From Berkiella sp964496435 (GTDB lineage: Bacteria > Pseudomonadota > Gammaproteobacteria > Berkiellales > Berkiellaceae), in NCBI GenBank assembly GCA_964496435.1, contig CAZBZP010000014.1, forward strand, positions 28,340-92,339: a DNA stretch of 64,000 nucleotides, read 5' to 3'. Below, piece after piece: positions 51,054 through 59,751 of the stretch (its first letter is position 1; the number at the start of each line of letters is the position of its first letter). The translations under genes were made by a program, and so were the position numbers. The notes beneath the pieces are model-generated. The model was not told the origin of the DNA. It was given only the letters and a program-made list of their open reading frames with translations, and did no database searches.

Positions 51054-52367
51054 ATGTTATTTAATCCAGTAGATAGTCGTTGGTTATACAACTTTGTGGA
51101 TTCTTCAATGCGGATGATGAAGCCTGTTTCAGAACAATACTTAAGCACGGCAAAACAGCTTAACAGAGTTTCTGACATGATGAATCTGCCAGGGAAAGTG
51201 CCATTCGTTCCTGAAAATCATGAATTTATGTATTTAAAAAAATATCGTTATTTGCTCAGGTTAATTGCTGGCACATTTTATGTAAACCATATGCTTTTGG
51301 ATACTTATCAAAAGCCGGTATTTGGAATTGAAGAAGTTAAAGTCGATAGCAATTTTTATGAAATTAGCCAAGATATTATCGTCAAAAAAAGTTTTTGTGA
51401 TTTAATACATTTTGATAAACTGGGCTACCTCGAAGAAAACCAACCCAAAATGCTTATAGTGGCGCCCATGTCTGGCCATCACGCCACCTTATTGCGTGGC
51501 ACAGTAGAGGATATGCTTCCTCATTTTGATGTTTATATTACAGATTGGAAGAGTGCAAGAGATGTACCTTTAACGGAAGGTTCATTTGATTTGGATGATT
51601 TTGCAGATTACCTTATAGAATTTATGCATACTTTAGGCCCAGACATTAACGTCATGGCTGTATGCCAATCTACTGTACCTTTATTGATATCCTTAGGATT
51701 AATGTCTGCGCAAGATGATCCAAATTTGCCCAATGCTGCTATCTTGCTGGGTGGGCCAATAGATACAGATAAAACGCCTACTACTGTAAACCAGCTTGCA
51801 ACCTCAAGAGGTGATAATTGGTTTGAGCAAAATGTTATTTCCATTGTGCCAAGTCGTTATCCTGGGTATATGAGATTAGTATACCCAGGATTTATGCAAT
51901 TATCAGGATTCATGAGTATGAACCTGCAACGTCATATGGAATCTTTAGGTAATGCAATTAAAGATTATGCCTCAGATGAAATGGAAGATGCATTCAAGAT
52001 TGTGAATTTCTATACGGAATATTTCTCAACAATGGATTTAACAGCTGAATTTTATATGCAAACGATTGATACCGTCTTTGTGCGAAAATTATTAGTGAAA
52101 GGCAGACTTAAATCGCATGGGCGTTATGTCAAATTAGAAGATATTACCAAAACCTCTATTATGGCAATAGAAGGTGAACGGGATGATATAACTGGCATAG
52201 GCCAAACAAAGGCTGTTATATCACTTTGTAAGAATTTAAGTGAATCAAAAAAGAAGTATTATCTAGCCAAAGAAGTGGGCCATTATGGCTTATTTAGCGG
52301 GAGTAAGTTCAGGAATATTATATTACCTCAAATAATCGACTTTACTAACACAGAACAGCTGCATTAA
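51054..52367 (+). CDS. phaZ: Intracellular polyhydroxyalkanoate depolymerase
   Basis: The 437-residue protein matches intracellular PHB depolymerases (PhaZ of the Cupriavidus type). The N-terminal region is the family-specific domain. The alpha/beta part has VAPMSGHHATLLRGTVEDMLP, DVYITDWKSARDVP and the nucleophile in VMAVCQSTVPLL (Cys204), then Asp in EGERDDITG and His in VGHYGLFSG. These enzymes mobilise stored polyester to 3-hydroxybutyrate. ATG at 51054 has GGAGG five bases upstream. It is followed by ptb after 17 bases and is divergent from ackA-fabI. No PHA synthase is in the window. Confidence 0.9.
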   Translation: MLFNPVDSRWLYNFVDSSMRMMKPVSEQYLSTAKQLNRVSDMMNLPGKVPFVPENHEFMYLKKYRYLLRLIAGTFYVNHMLLDTYQKPVFGIEEVKVDSNFYEISQDIIVKKSFCDLIHFDKLGYLEENQPKMLIVAPMSGHHATLLRGTVEDMLPHFDVYITDWKSARDVPLTEGSFDLDDFADYLIEFMHTLGPDINVMAVCQSTVPLLISLGLMSAQDDPNLPNAAILLGGPIDTDKTPTTVNQLATSRGDNWFEQNVISIVPSRYPGYMRLVYPGFMQLSGFMSMNLQRHMESLGNAIKDYASDEMEDAFKIVNFYTEYFSTMDLTAEFYMQTIDTVFVRKLLVKGRLKSHGRYVKLEDITKTSIMAIEGERDDITGIGQTKAVISLCKNLSESKKKYYLAKEVGHYGLFSGSKFRNIILPQIIDFTNTEQLH

Positions 52368-52384
52368 GCTAAAAGGCCAAAGTA

Positions 52385-53329
52385 ATGGGATCTCAAAAAA
52401 CAGATATTGATTTACTAAGTGATAAGTTTTTTGAAAAATGTAAATCTTTGCCCAAAATTCGTGTTGCTTGTGTTTATCCAACCAGCGATGATGCGCTTAA
52501 TGGTATTGTAGAATCTGCACAAATGGGATTAATTGAGCCTATCCTGATTGGCCCTGCAAACAGCTTAAAAGCCTTAGCGCAAAAGCTAAATGTTGATATA
52601 TCAATGTATCAATTGATAGACGCAGAGCACAGTGAAAAAGCTGTGCGTAAAGCAATAGAATGCGTCAAAGAAGCCAAAGTTGACGCTCTAATGAAAGGCA
52701 ACCTGCACACAGATGAATTAATGAAAGAAGTTATTAAGAAGGAGTCTGGACTTCGAACCTCGCGCCGTATCAGTCATGTTTTTGTGTTGGCAATTGAAAA
52801 CTACCATAAGCCATTTATTATCACAGATGCTGCTATTAATATTCTTCCTGATTTATTAACGAAGAAAGACATTGTTCAAAATGCTGTTGATCTTGTTCAC
52901 CTTCTTAATCCTGATATAACGCCTAAGGTAGCGATATTATCGGCTGTAGAGACGGTGAATCCTAATATACCTTCCACCATTGATGCTGCCTGTTTAAGCA
53001 AAATGGCTGACAGAGGTCAAATTACGGGCGCTATCGTCGATGGGCCCTTTGCATTTGATAATGTTATTAGTTTAAAGGCAGCTGAAACTAAAAATATAAA
53101 ATCGCCCGTAGCAGGTGATGCAGATATCTTTTTGATGCCAAATTTAGAAGCCGGTAATATGTGTGTTAAAGAGATGATGTATGTTACCAATACCTTATCA
53201 GCAGGAATGATATTAGGGGCTCGTGTGCCAATCATCTTAACGAGTAGAGCTGATGGGGTGCGTTCAAGAATTGGCTCTTGTGCTATTGCCGTGATAATTG
53301 CCAACAATAACAAACTCACCTCTGTTTGA
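52385..53329 (+). CDS. Phosphate acetyl/butyryltransferase
   Basis: The 314-residue protein belongs to the Pta/Ptb family that swaps coenzyme A for phosphate on short acyl groups. It has RVACVYPTSDDALNGI, LMKGNLHTDELMKEV, TDAAINILPDL, VAILSAVETVNPNIPSTIDA, ITGAIVDGPFAFDNVI and DIFLMPNLEAGNM, all family signatures. Length suits the short Ptb-like branch, not the long Pta. Acetyl versus butyryl preference is not decidable. It works with the kinase at 49733 to turn acyl-CoA into acid and ATP, and sits downstream of phaZ in the same operon. Confidence 0.9.
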   Translation: MGSQKTDIDLLSDKFFEKCKSLPKIRVACVYPTSDDALNGIVESAQMGLIEPILIGPANSLKALAQKLNVDISMYQLIDAEHSEKAVRKAIECVKEAKVDALMKGNLHTDELMKEVIKKESGLRTSRRISHVFVLAIENYHKPFIITDAAINILPDLLTKKDIVQNAVDLVHLLNPDITPKVAILSAVETVNPNIPSTIDAACLSKMADRGQITGAIVDGPFAFDNVISLKAAETKNIKSPVAGDADIFLMPNLEAGNMCVKEMMYVTNTLSAGMILGARVPIILTSRADGVRSRIGSCAIAVIIANNNKLTSV

Positions 53330-53345
53330 ATTTATTGCCTCGAAA

Positions 53346-54842
53346 TTAGCTAAACATCATTTCAGGCAATGGATGTGGCAAGATGGGTAAGTGTTGGGTG
53401 ATGCATGGTTGCGAAACGCAAGCACTTTGACTTAAATTACTTTCCACAGCAGGTATAGGCAGCATGCCAATAACCTCGCTATTCATATCAATCACATCAG
53501 CTAATTTAAGAACGGTGGATTGAATTTTATTCTCAGAGCTTAGATTAATGAATTGATTGAGAATATTTACACTGCTTTTATCTGCTTCATATTCAGGGTG
53601 GAATTGGCAGAGCATGATTTTCTTGCCATCTGTAGCCTGAGTGGCTTTTATCACACCATTATATGAAGCGACAACCTCAAGCGTATCTGCAATACGTTTT
53701 ACGGCCTGGTGGTGGTAGCTGGGGCCTATCAGTTGATTCTCAATTACAGAGCCAATTAAGCCCTCGTTAGTATGAGCGATAAGATCAACATGTCCTGATG
53801 GGGTGTCAACGTGCTGATGTAAGCTGCCCCCTAAAAAGACATTTACAAGTTGTGAGCCATGACAAATACCCAAAATCGGCTTATCCATTGCAATGGCGGC
53901 TTGTGTTAGAGAAAACTCAAGGACTTCGCGATAATAGCTGTGGGGTGGATAAGCTTGGTTAGTGGTTTCATTATAAAACTCAGTATGTAAGTCAGGGCCC
54001 CCGGGGATCCAAACGGCATCGGATTCAGACATTATTTTATAAGCTTGATCTTTGATACTTTGAATAATAGGCTGTCCGGAGTTAATTACCTGTTCTGCAA
54101 TACTATTATCACTTAGCCCAAATAGGTGTATTTCATTAAATACTTTTTGTACTTCCATTTTTAGTTCGAAATCATTCACCATATAATTATGTTGGTCGAT
54201 GGTTTTAGGGATGGCGCCATATTCACTTAATTTATAAAAAGGTGTGCCATGCCACTCGGCATCATCTACAATGGCGATGGTGGGCTTAATTAAATGGGTT
54301 TGTGCATTTTTAAATACATTTTCATTTTGATAAGGTTGATTAAAAACCACGTGTAAATCAGATGCGGTATTATGAGATTCATACACATTGTTGAACACTG
54401 CTTTTGAAAAAATATTTTTATTTAAACTCGAATGCGAGATGTAAGCATTTGTAAAATCACAATGATTAAAGCTATCGTTTCGAAAAGTACTATTTGAAAT
54501 CACGGTATCTTTAAATGAGCTATCTGTTGATTTGCTGTTCTCCATGGTAACGTGGCCAAAGAAACTTGCATCCATTTTAGCTTTGCTAAACTCAACATTA
54601 TAAAAGGAACTATTGTCAAAGTTAGAATATGATAACTCACCAGATAGTTTTACATTTTTAAATTGGCAACCTGAAAAATCGATAAAAGATGTGCGGCTAG
54701 GTGCTATCTGTATATTTTCTAATAGAGGTTCATACCCATTGCTTGTGAGCAAATCTGCTATACGTGCTGGGTAGTGATAGTTAGTGAGTAATTGATTAAA
54801 AGCGTTTTGAGAAATAATATTTGCTTGTTTTGTCACCGACAT
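53346..54842 (-). CDS. Pentapeptide-repeat / class I glutamine amidotransferase fusion
   Basis: The 498-residue protein has a pentapeptide-repeat-like N-terminal half (about 50-155, repeats such as FSGCQFKNVKLSG, NSSFYNVEFSKAKM, DSSFKDTVI and NDSFNHCDF). The C-terminal half (about 186-440) is a class I glutamine amidotransferase or peptidase C26 fold. The catalytic Cys327 is in GICHGSQLVN, with His415 and Glu417 in FHPEYEAD. The C26 family includes gamma-glutamyl-GABA hydrolases. Pentapeptide solenoids mimic nucleic acid or act as scaffolds. The combination is unusual; a host-directed role is possible. Start ATG 54842 has GGTGGA just upstream. It is convergent with the ptb gene and has a C-terminal unstructured tail. 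Confidence 0.8.
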   Translation of the reverse strand: MSVTKQANIISQNAFNQLLTNYHYPARIADLLTSNGYEPLLENIQIAPSRTSFIDFSGCQFKNVKLSGELSYSNFDNSSFYNVEFSKAKMDASFFGHVTMENSKSTDSSFKDTVISNSTFRNDSFNHCDFTNAYISHSSLNKNIFSKAVFNNVYESHNTASDLHVVFNQPYQNENVFKNAQTHLIKPTIAIVDDAEWHGTPFYKLSEYGAIPKTIDQHNYMVNDFELKMEVQKVFNEIHLFGLSDNSIAEQVINSGQPIIQSIKDQAYKIMSESDAVWIPGGPDLHTEFYNETTNQAYPPHSYYREVLEFSLTQAAIAMDKPILGICHGSQLVNVFLGGSLHQHVDTPSGHVDLIAHTNEGLIGSVIENQLIGPSYHHQAVKRIADTLEVVASYNGVIKATQATDGKKIMLCQFHPEYEADKSSVNILNQFINLSSENKIQSTVLKLADVIDMNSEVIGMLPIPAVESNLSQSACVSQPCITQHLPILPHPLPEMMFS

Positions 54843-55036
54843 ATTCCACCCAAAGTAAGAACGTAAACTAATATGGCGGAATTATAGGGTACACTGTTAC
54901 TAAGAACAATAACTATTTATAAAAACACATAAATTTGTTTGGTTTTTTAGTGATTTTACGATCCCTGTTAGTACAAATGTGCCATAAAAATGAGCCATAG
55001 GTTAGCTGTGAAACATATTATTAAGGATACCTGTTT

Positions 55037-55726
55037 ATGATAGTTGTACGCCATGGAAATGAGCGAGGCCTTACACAGATAGACTGGCTTAAAAGCTACC
55101 ATAGCTTTTCATTTGGTGATTATTACGATGAGAACTTTAAGGGGTTTGGTTCGATTCGGGTCATCAATGAAGACAGGGTAGAGCCTGGCAAGGGCTTTGG
55201 CACACATGCCCACCGCGATATGGAAATCATCTCCTATGTCATTTCAGGCGCATTAGAACATAAAGACAGCATGGGAACAGGCTCAATAATCCGGCCAGGT
55301 GAAATACAACGCATGTCAGCTGGTACTGGTGTAACACATAGTGAATATAACCATTCCAAAAGTGACATTGTGCATTTTTTACAGATATGGGTACTACCCT
55401 ATAAGACAGGCCTAGCGCCAAGTTATGAACAAAAGCAAATTCCCAATTTAAAAGATCAACTCATTCTTATTGGTACACAAACCGGGCAGGAAAATACCAT
55501 TACTATCCACCAGAAATTGTCACTTTATTGCGCCACTTTAAGCGCTAGTCATGTAATAAGACATGACATCAACAACCAAAAAGGGTGGGTGCAAGTTATT
55601 AGCGGTAAGCTAGAAGTCAATGGAAATACGCTTATGACTGGTGATGGTGCTGCCTTTAAAGACGAGCAAGCAATGGAACTGAAAGCGAGTGAAGAGGCGC
55701 ATTTTCTGCTTTTTGATTTAAGCTAA
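55037..55726 (+). CDS. Pirin-family cupin protein (YhhW-like)
   Basis: The 229-residue protein is a bicupin of the pirin family. It has GFGTHAHRDMEIISYVISGALEHKDSMG and IRPGEIQRMSAGTGVTHSEYNHS, which carry the metal-binding His and Glu of the N-terminal cupin. Bacterial YhhW has quercetinase activity in vitro; physiological roles vary. Length is normal (about 230). Its own leader and a start at 55037 are supported by AAGGA upstream. It is divergent from the pentapeptide fusion gene. Confidence 0.9.
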   Translation: MIVVRHGNERGLTQIDWLKSYHSFSFGDYYDENFKGFGSIRVINEDRVEPGKGFGTHAHRDMEIISYVISGALEHKDSMGTGSIIRPGEIQRMSAGTGVTHSEYNHSKSDIVHFLQIWVLPYKTGLAPSYEQKQIPNLKDQLILIGTQTGQENTITIHQKLSLYCATLSASHVIRHDINNQKGWVQVISGKLEVNGNTLMTGDGAAFKDEQAMELKASEEAHFLLFDLS

Positions 55727-55763
55727 TTCACTCATGCGCCATACTTCAGCTTTATGAAACTGA

Positions 55764-56210
55764 TTAGCTGCAGGTATTACCAAAGCGTTTGAGCCAATCA
55801 AAATGATATTTGTCTAAACTGCCTAAAATGGGGCTACGTTGTTTCATGGCAATTTTAAAATGAACGCTTGTTGCAGCTTTTAATTTGCTGACGATAGCAT
55901 AGGACACAAAAACTCCCCTTAAAGAGGCTTTGTTTTGCACGATCTTTAGAATTTCTGGCTTGTTACTATTAATATACAGCTCAAGATGATCGCCCACAGC
56001 GTCTTTGGTGTCGATATTTAAAAAGACTACGCCACGATTGTCATGATTTCGAATGACATCAAATTTGATTTTGTCGCCCTTTTCGCAGGCTACATCAAGA
56101 TTTTTCATTGCGCACACTTGCGCATTTTCAATAGTTGTTTGAGCAAATCCCAAGGAGGATAGGGAGATGCTTAATAAACAAACTGCTATTTGGAGGTGCC
56201 ATTTAGCCAT
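55764..56210 (-). CDS. Secreted hypothetical protein
   Basis: The 148-residue product has a signal peptide (about 1-20, MAKWHLQIAVCLLSISLSSLGFAQ) and a beta-rich domain with CAMKNLDVACEKGDKIKFDVIRNHDNRGVVFLNID. Three Cys remain after cleavage (two near the N-terminus and one at the end), so at least one disulfide is likely. It is expected in the periplasm or outside the cell. No family is recognised. Start at 56210 is preferred because the signal peptide then begins normally; 56222 is also possible. Confidence 0.62.
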   Translation of the reverse strand: MAKWHLQIAVCLLSISLSSLGFAQTTIENAQVCAMKNLDVACEKGDKIKFDVIRNHDNRGVVFLNIDTKDAVGDHLELYINSNKPEILKIVQNKASLRGVFVSYAIVSKLKAATSVHFKIAMKQRSPILGSLDKYHFDWLKRFGNTCS

Positions 56211-56311
56211 ATGTTCTCTCATGCGTTTAGGACTGACGAATAAAACATTTTACCCAGACAGGCTGCAATAATCAAGACAAATGACATTAGTTTAGCGTGT
56301 AACTACCAGGG

Positions 56312-57094
56312 TTATTGCTTTTTACAATTCCCAACAAGCAATTGTTCATGACCATCCTCATTGACGAATTTGCTCATGATGACGCCGCTATTCAAATCTA
56401 TAGTGGTACGGTCGTGGGGATTATTATGTGAAAATTCGATGCGTGAAAAGGTATATGTAGATTTAAAAGGTAAGGTAACGGTGCTGTTGTTGAAGAAGCG
56501 TATATCTTCATTCACTTTGTCAAAATAGAAAAAAGCACGTTTAATTTTTCTATCTTTAGCTGTGTCATCCTGCGCATGCAGATAACAATCTAGTACCATC
56601 CATCTAGGATACATAGATACTGTAACGTAATTATGCTGATTATTATTATAACAAAAAAGCCTAACGATTCTGTCCATTTTTGAAGTCCAGATCACTTCTG
56701 TGTAGTTGTTGGTGTTTTGATCTGTTATATGAACTTCATTGGTGCGTTGCCCATATTGGTTGCTAATTTCTTTTTGTAATGACTCACATTTATCATAGAA
56801 AGGTTCATTATTCAGATCAGCAATATAGGATATTTGAGAAAGCCCTTTAAAATGAACAAAATGAAAGGTTGTAGCAAAAGGGATGTTTTTTATAGTCGTT
56901 AAGGCTTTAGCCTGATAGGAATCAACCTTGCCTTGGTTCGTTGCAGGGTAAAAGTAGTTTTTATCTATATAAGAATCTTCAGCTACTCCCCAAGGCAGGG
57001 AAGGCTCTGATAAGGTTGGATTATGCGCTTGAACCCAAGGGGCATGTATGAATATGGCAAAAATGCCCAAGTATAAGGATAACTTTGATGTCAT
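56312..57094 (-). CDS. Secreted hypothetical protein
   Basis: The 260-residue product has a signal peptide (about 1-23, ending WVQAH) followed by a beta-rich domain rich in Asn, Tyr and Phe (for example FATTFHFVHFKGLSQISYIAD and VRLFCYNNNQHNYVTVSMYP). Four Cys remain and may form disulfides. No enzyme motif is visible. It is in the same direction as the secreted gene at 55764 with 100 bases between them. Function unknown; expected in the periplasm or outside the cell. Confidence 0.6.
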   Translation of the reverse strand: MTSKLSLYLGIFAIFIHAPWVQAHNPTLSEPSLPWGVAEDSYIDKNYFYPATNQGKVDSYQAKALTTIKNIPFATTFHFVHFKGLSQISYIADLNNEPFYDKCESLQKEISNQYGQRTNEVHITDQNTNNYTEVIWTSKMDRIVRLFCYNNNQHNYVTVSMYPRWMVLDCYLHAQDDTAKDRKIKRAFFYFDKVNEDIRFFNNSTVTLPFKSTYTFSRIEFSHNNPHDRTTIDLNSGVIMSKFVNEDGHEQLLVGNCKKQ

Positions 57095-57305
57095 AACAAA
57101 ACATCCATCGTGATGGCGGGTATAATCAAAATTACCTTTAGTATAGTAGAGCTCCTAAAGTGAAGCTAAAAAACTAACCTCCCTTACAACTTAATATTCT
57201 TGAAGATATCAATGTAGTTTGGTAGCCTAATTAGTTTTGAGCTAAACCATGAAACCAGATCAAGAACCAGAACATAAGGGGCTCGCATTTCTAGGAAGCG
57301 AGAGA

Positions 57306-57893
57306 TTAGCGACTCTTTTGCAATGATCTTTGCGGCAGTTTTTTTCGTTCACTATCATGCTCATGGAGTAACTGTTGCGAAAGGCAGGTAGGTGTCACCA
57401 CAAATTGGTCAAATGTAGCAAATTGTGGGGTATAGGAAGCGGCCTCTTCATCAAAATCATATTCATCGCTTTCGTCATCTTCATCTTCAATATCAGACAG
57501 CATCATATCTAATTGTTCTTGGAGTTCACTGCTTCTTCTGGAGGCAATTTTTGCTTTCGCTTTTTGTCGATTATAAATTTCCCTTTTTTGTTCACCTTGG
57601 CATTCAAAAGTTATCCCTTCGCGTTTCATCAGGTAGGTGACACTTTCTGGATAAATCACATTCATGCTACGAAGCACAACAAAATAGTTGTGTAACCTTA
57701 TATTATCTGTGTTTATGAGGATATACTTTGGATTTTCAAGTTGAATAGCTTTCAAGTCCTTTAGCAGGGCCTCGGTAACTTTTTCCTTATCAGACTTACT
57801 AAGTTGAGTAAAATCTTCCCTAACATCTACATAGCTTAATTGGTTGCTAATATATTCTGCAGTGAACCTGAGATGACGTACCAGGTATGACAT
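57306..57893 (-). CDS. Hypothetical protein with acidic segment
   Basis: The 195-residue product is soluble. Its N-terminal two-thirds is helical and basic (about 1-125), and an acidic run follows (DIEDEDDESDEYDFDEE, about 133-149). Such runs occur in proteins that interact with nucleosomes or basic partners, but there is no other clue. The C-terminal tail is polar. No family recognised. It stands alone between larger intergenic spaces (272 bases before the glutamate-synthase-like gene with nothing evident). Confidence 0.55.
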   Translation of the reverse strand: MSYLVRHLRFTAEYISNQLSYVDVREDFTQLSKSDKEKVTEALLKDLKAIQLENPKYILINTDNIRLHNYFVVLRSMNVIYPESVTYLMKREGITFECQGEQKREIYNRQKAKAKIASRRSSELQEQLDMMLSDIEDEDDESDEYDFDEEAASYTPQFATFDQFVVTPTCLSQQLLHEHDSERKKLPQRSLQKSR

Positions 57894-58166
57894 ATCTGCC
57901 TTCCTTGAGGATTAAGAACGCTTGAGCTATTTTCAAGATAGGGAAATTACATGCGCGAGTCAACTGCGAAACCGCCTGCAAGTATTAAGCCAAGAGACAT
58001 TTTTATGGACAAAAAATGCATTTTTAAATTTCGATATCAAAACAATTAACCAAGCCTTTAGTCAAGCCAAAATCTGAATTGGCGGCTTGTAAAAAAGACG
58101 AAAAATGACTTAACACCAAACATGATGAAATTATGGGGATTGCATTCATAAAATAATGTGGAATTA

Positions 58167-59648
58167 CTACTTTTGCTCAGATGGCGTCTCATCTTTTAAT
58201 TTAGCACCATTAACTTTGTCTGGATAAACTTCAGACAAAGAAACAGATGTGCCAAAATGGGCAACTATCCTTGCATGTTTTCTGTTGAGGTCGCGAGGTT
58301 CTTTAACGCCGCAGGAATGGCAAATTACACCTACTTCATATTCCATGTTTTTAACGTAATGATAAACACGTTCAGCTTTATTCGCAGGATCTAAACCACG
58401 CACCAACCAGGGGCTATGTGTTGCTATTCCCGTTGGGCAGCGGTTGGTATTACATTTCAATGCTTGGATACATCCCAAGGCGAGTAAAAAGCCACGGGCT
58501 GAATTTATAAAATCTGCGCCTATACATAAAGCCCAAGCTACTTCATCGGGTGTAATTAATTTTCCAGAAGCAATCACTTTTATTCTGTCTTTTAGGCCAT
58601 ATTCAATGAGGGTATCTACTAGCACAGGCAGGCTTTCTTTTAAGGGTAATCCCATATAATCCATTAAGGATAAAGGAGATGCTCCTGTGCCACCTTCTTT
58701 TCCATCTAAGGTGATAAAATCTGGCGCATAATCTACACCTTTTTTAAGAATTTCTTTGCACAAATCGTTTAGCCAATCATAGTATCCCAACACCATTTTA
58801 AAACCAGTTGGTTTGCCTGTTACCGTCCTCACATGATGTATAAAATCAAGTAATTCAGTCACATTGGAAATTTCTGGAAATCGATTTGGACTGATTGAGT
58901 CCTGATGCACTGGGATCCCACGAATTTCTGCAATCTCTGGTGTTACTTTAATTGCTGGTAGCAATCCACCTTTACCTGGTTTTGCGCCTTGGCTTAATTT
59001 AATTTCAAACATTTTAACTTGCTCATAAGAAGCAACTTGCTTGAGTTTTTCATCTGATAATTTGCCATGTTCATCGCGATAACCATATTTGGCTGTGCCA
59101 ATTTGGGCTACCAAATCGCAACCTGATTCTAAGTGAAAAGGGGATATTCCACCTTCACCTGTATTAAACCAACATCCTGCCTTTTTAGCGCCATTAGATA
59201 AAGCTAAAATGGCGTTCTGAGAAATGGACCCATAACTCATTGCTGATATATTGATAAGAGAGCGTGTCGTATAGGGATGTTTACAATATGGGCCGATAGT
59301 AACTGGCTTGGTTTCAACAGCATCTTCGTTTAATAGCGGAAAAGGGGGATTAACAAAGTAAAGCGTGCCAATTGAGCGTAAGTCACGGGTTGAACCAAAG
59401 CCAACGGTAGAATCAACATTTTTGGCCGCTTGATATACCCAGCTTCTTTGCGCTCGGTTAAAGGGGAGTTCTTCTCTATCACGCGCATAAAAGTATGCTC
59501 TTAGGTATACGCCTAATTCTTCAGCCCAATAGCGAAAATGGCCAATAATAGGGTAGTTTCTCAGAATGCTCCTTTCTTTTTGGAAAACATCATGTAGGAA
59601 TATCCCAAAGATGATAATAACAAAAAAAAGAGCAATCCAAATCACCAT
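58167..59648 (-). CDS. FMN-binding glutamate-synthase-like protein
   Basis: The 493-residue protein has an N-terminal membrane helix (about 1-20) and a barrel domain like the FMN/Fe-S part of glutamate synthase. It has SAMSYGSISQNAILALSNGA, GEGGISPFH, IKLSQGAKPGKGG, LDGKEGGTGASP, VIASGKLITPDEV and the cluster cysteines Cys393, Cys399 and Cys404 in CIQALKCNTNRCPTG, with the spacing of the [3Fe-4S] site. It lacks the amidotransferase domain of GltB, so glutamine hydrolysis is not expected. These stand-alone proteins are usually annotated as glutamate synthase family, with unknown substrate. The membrane helix is unusual among GltB proteins. Confidence 0.88.
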   Translation of the reverse strand: MVIWIALFFVIIIFGIFLHDVFQKERSILRNYPIIGHFRYWAEELGVYLRAYFYARDREELPFNRAQRSWVYQAAKNVDSTVGFGSTRDLRSIGTLYFVNPPFPLLNEDAVETKPVTIGPYCKHPYTTRSLINISAMSYGSISQNAILALSNGAKKAGCWFNTGEGGISPFHLESGCDLVAQIGTAKYGYRDEHGKLSDEKLKQVASYEQVKMFEIKLSQGAKPGKGGLLPAIKVTPEIAEIRGIPVHQDSISPNRFPEISNVTELLDFIHHVRTVTGKPTGFKMVLGYYDWLNDLCKEILKKGVDYAPDFITLDGKEGGTGASPLSLMDYMGLPLKESLPVLVDTLIEYGLKDRIKVIASGKLITPDEVAWALCIGADFINSARGFLLALGCIQALKCNTNRCPTGIATHSPWLVRGLDPANKAERVYHYVKNMEYEVGVICHSCGVKEPRDLNRKHARIVAHFGTSVSLSEVYPDKVNGAKLKDETPSEQK

Positions 59649-59751
59649 TAAATCCTTTAATTGAATGATCTCGCTTTATTATAGTACATAGTAACAGGCC
59701 CATTGTTTAAACAGTGTCAACCCAAAGATAGTTATTAAACATACTATTCCA

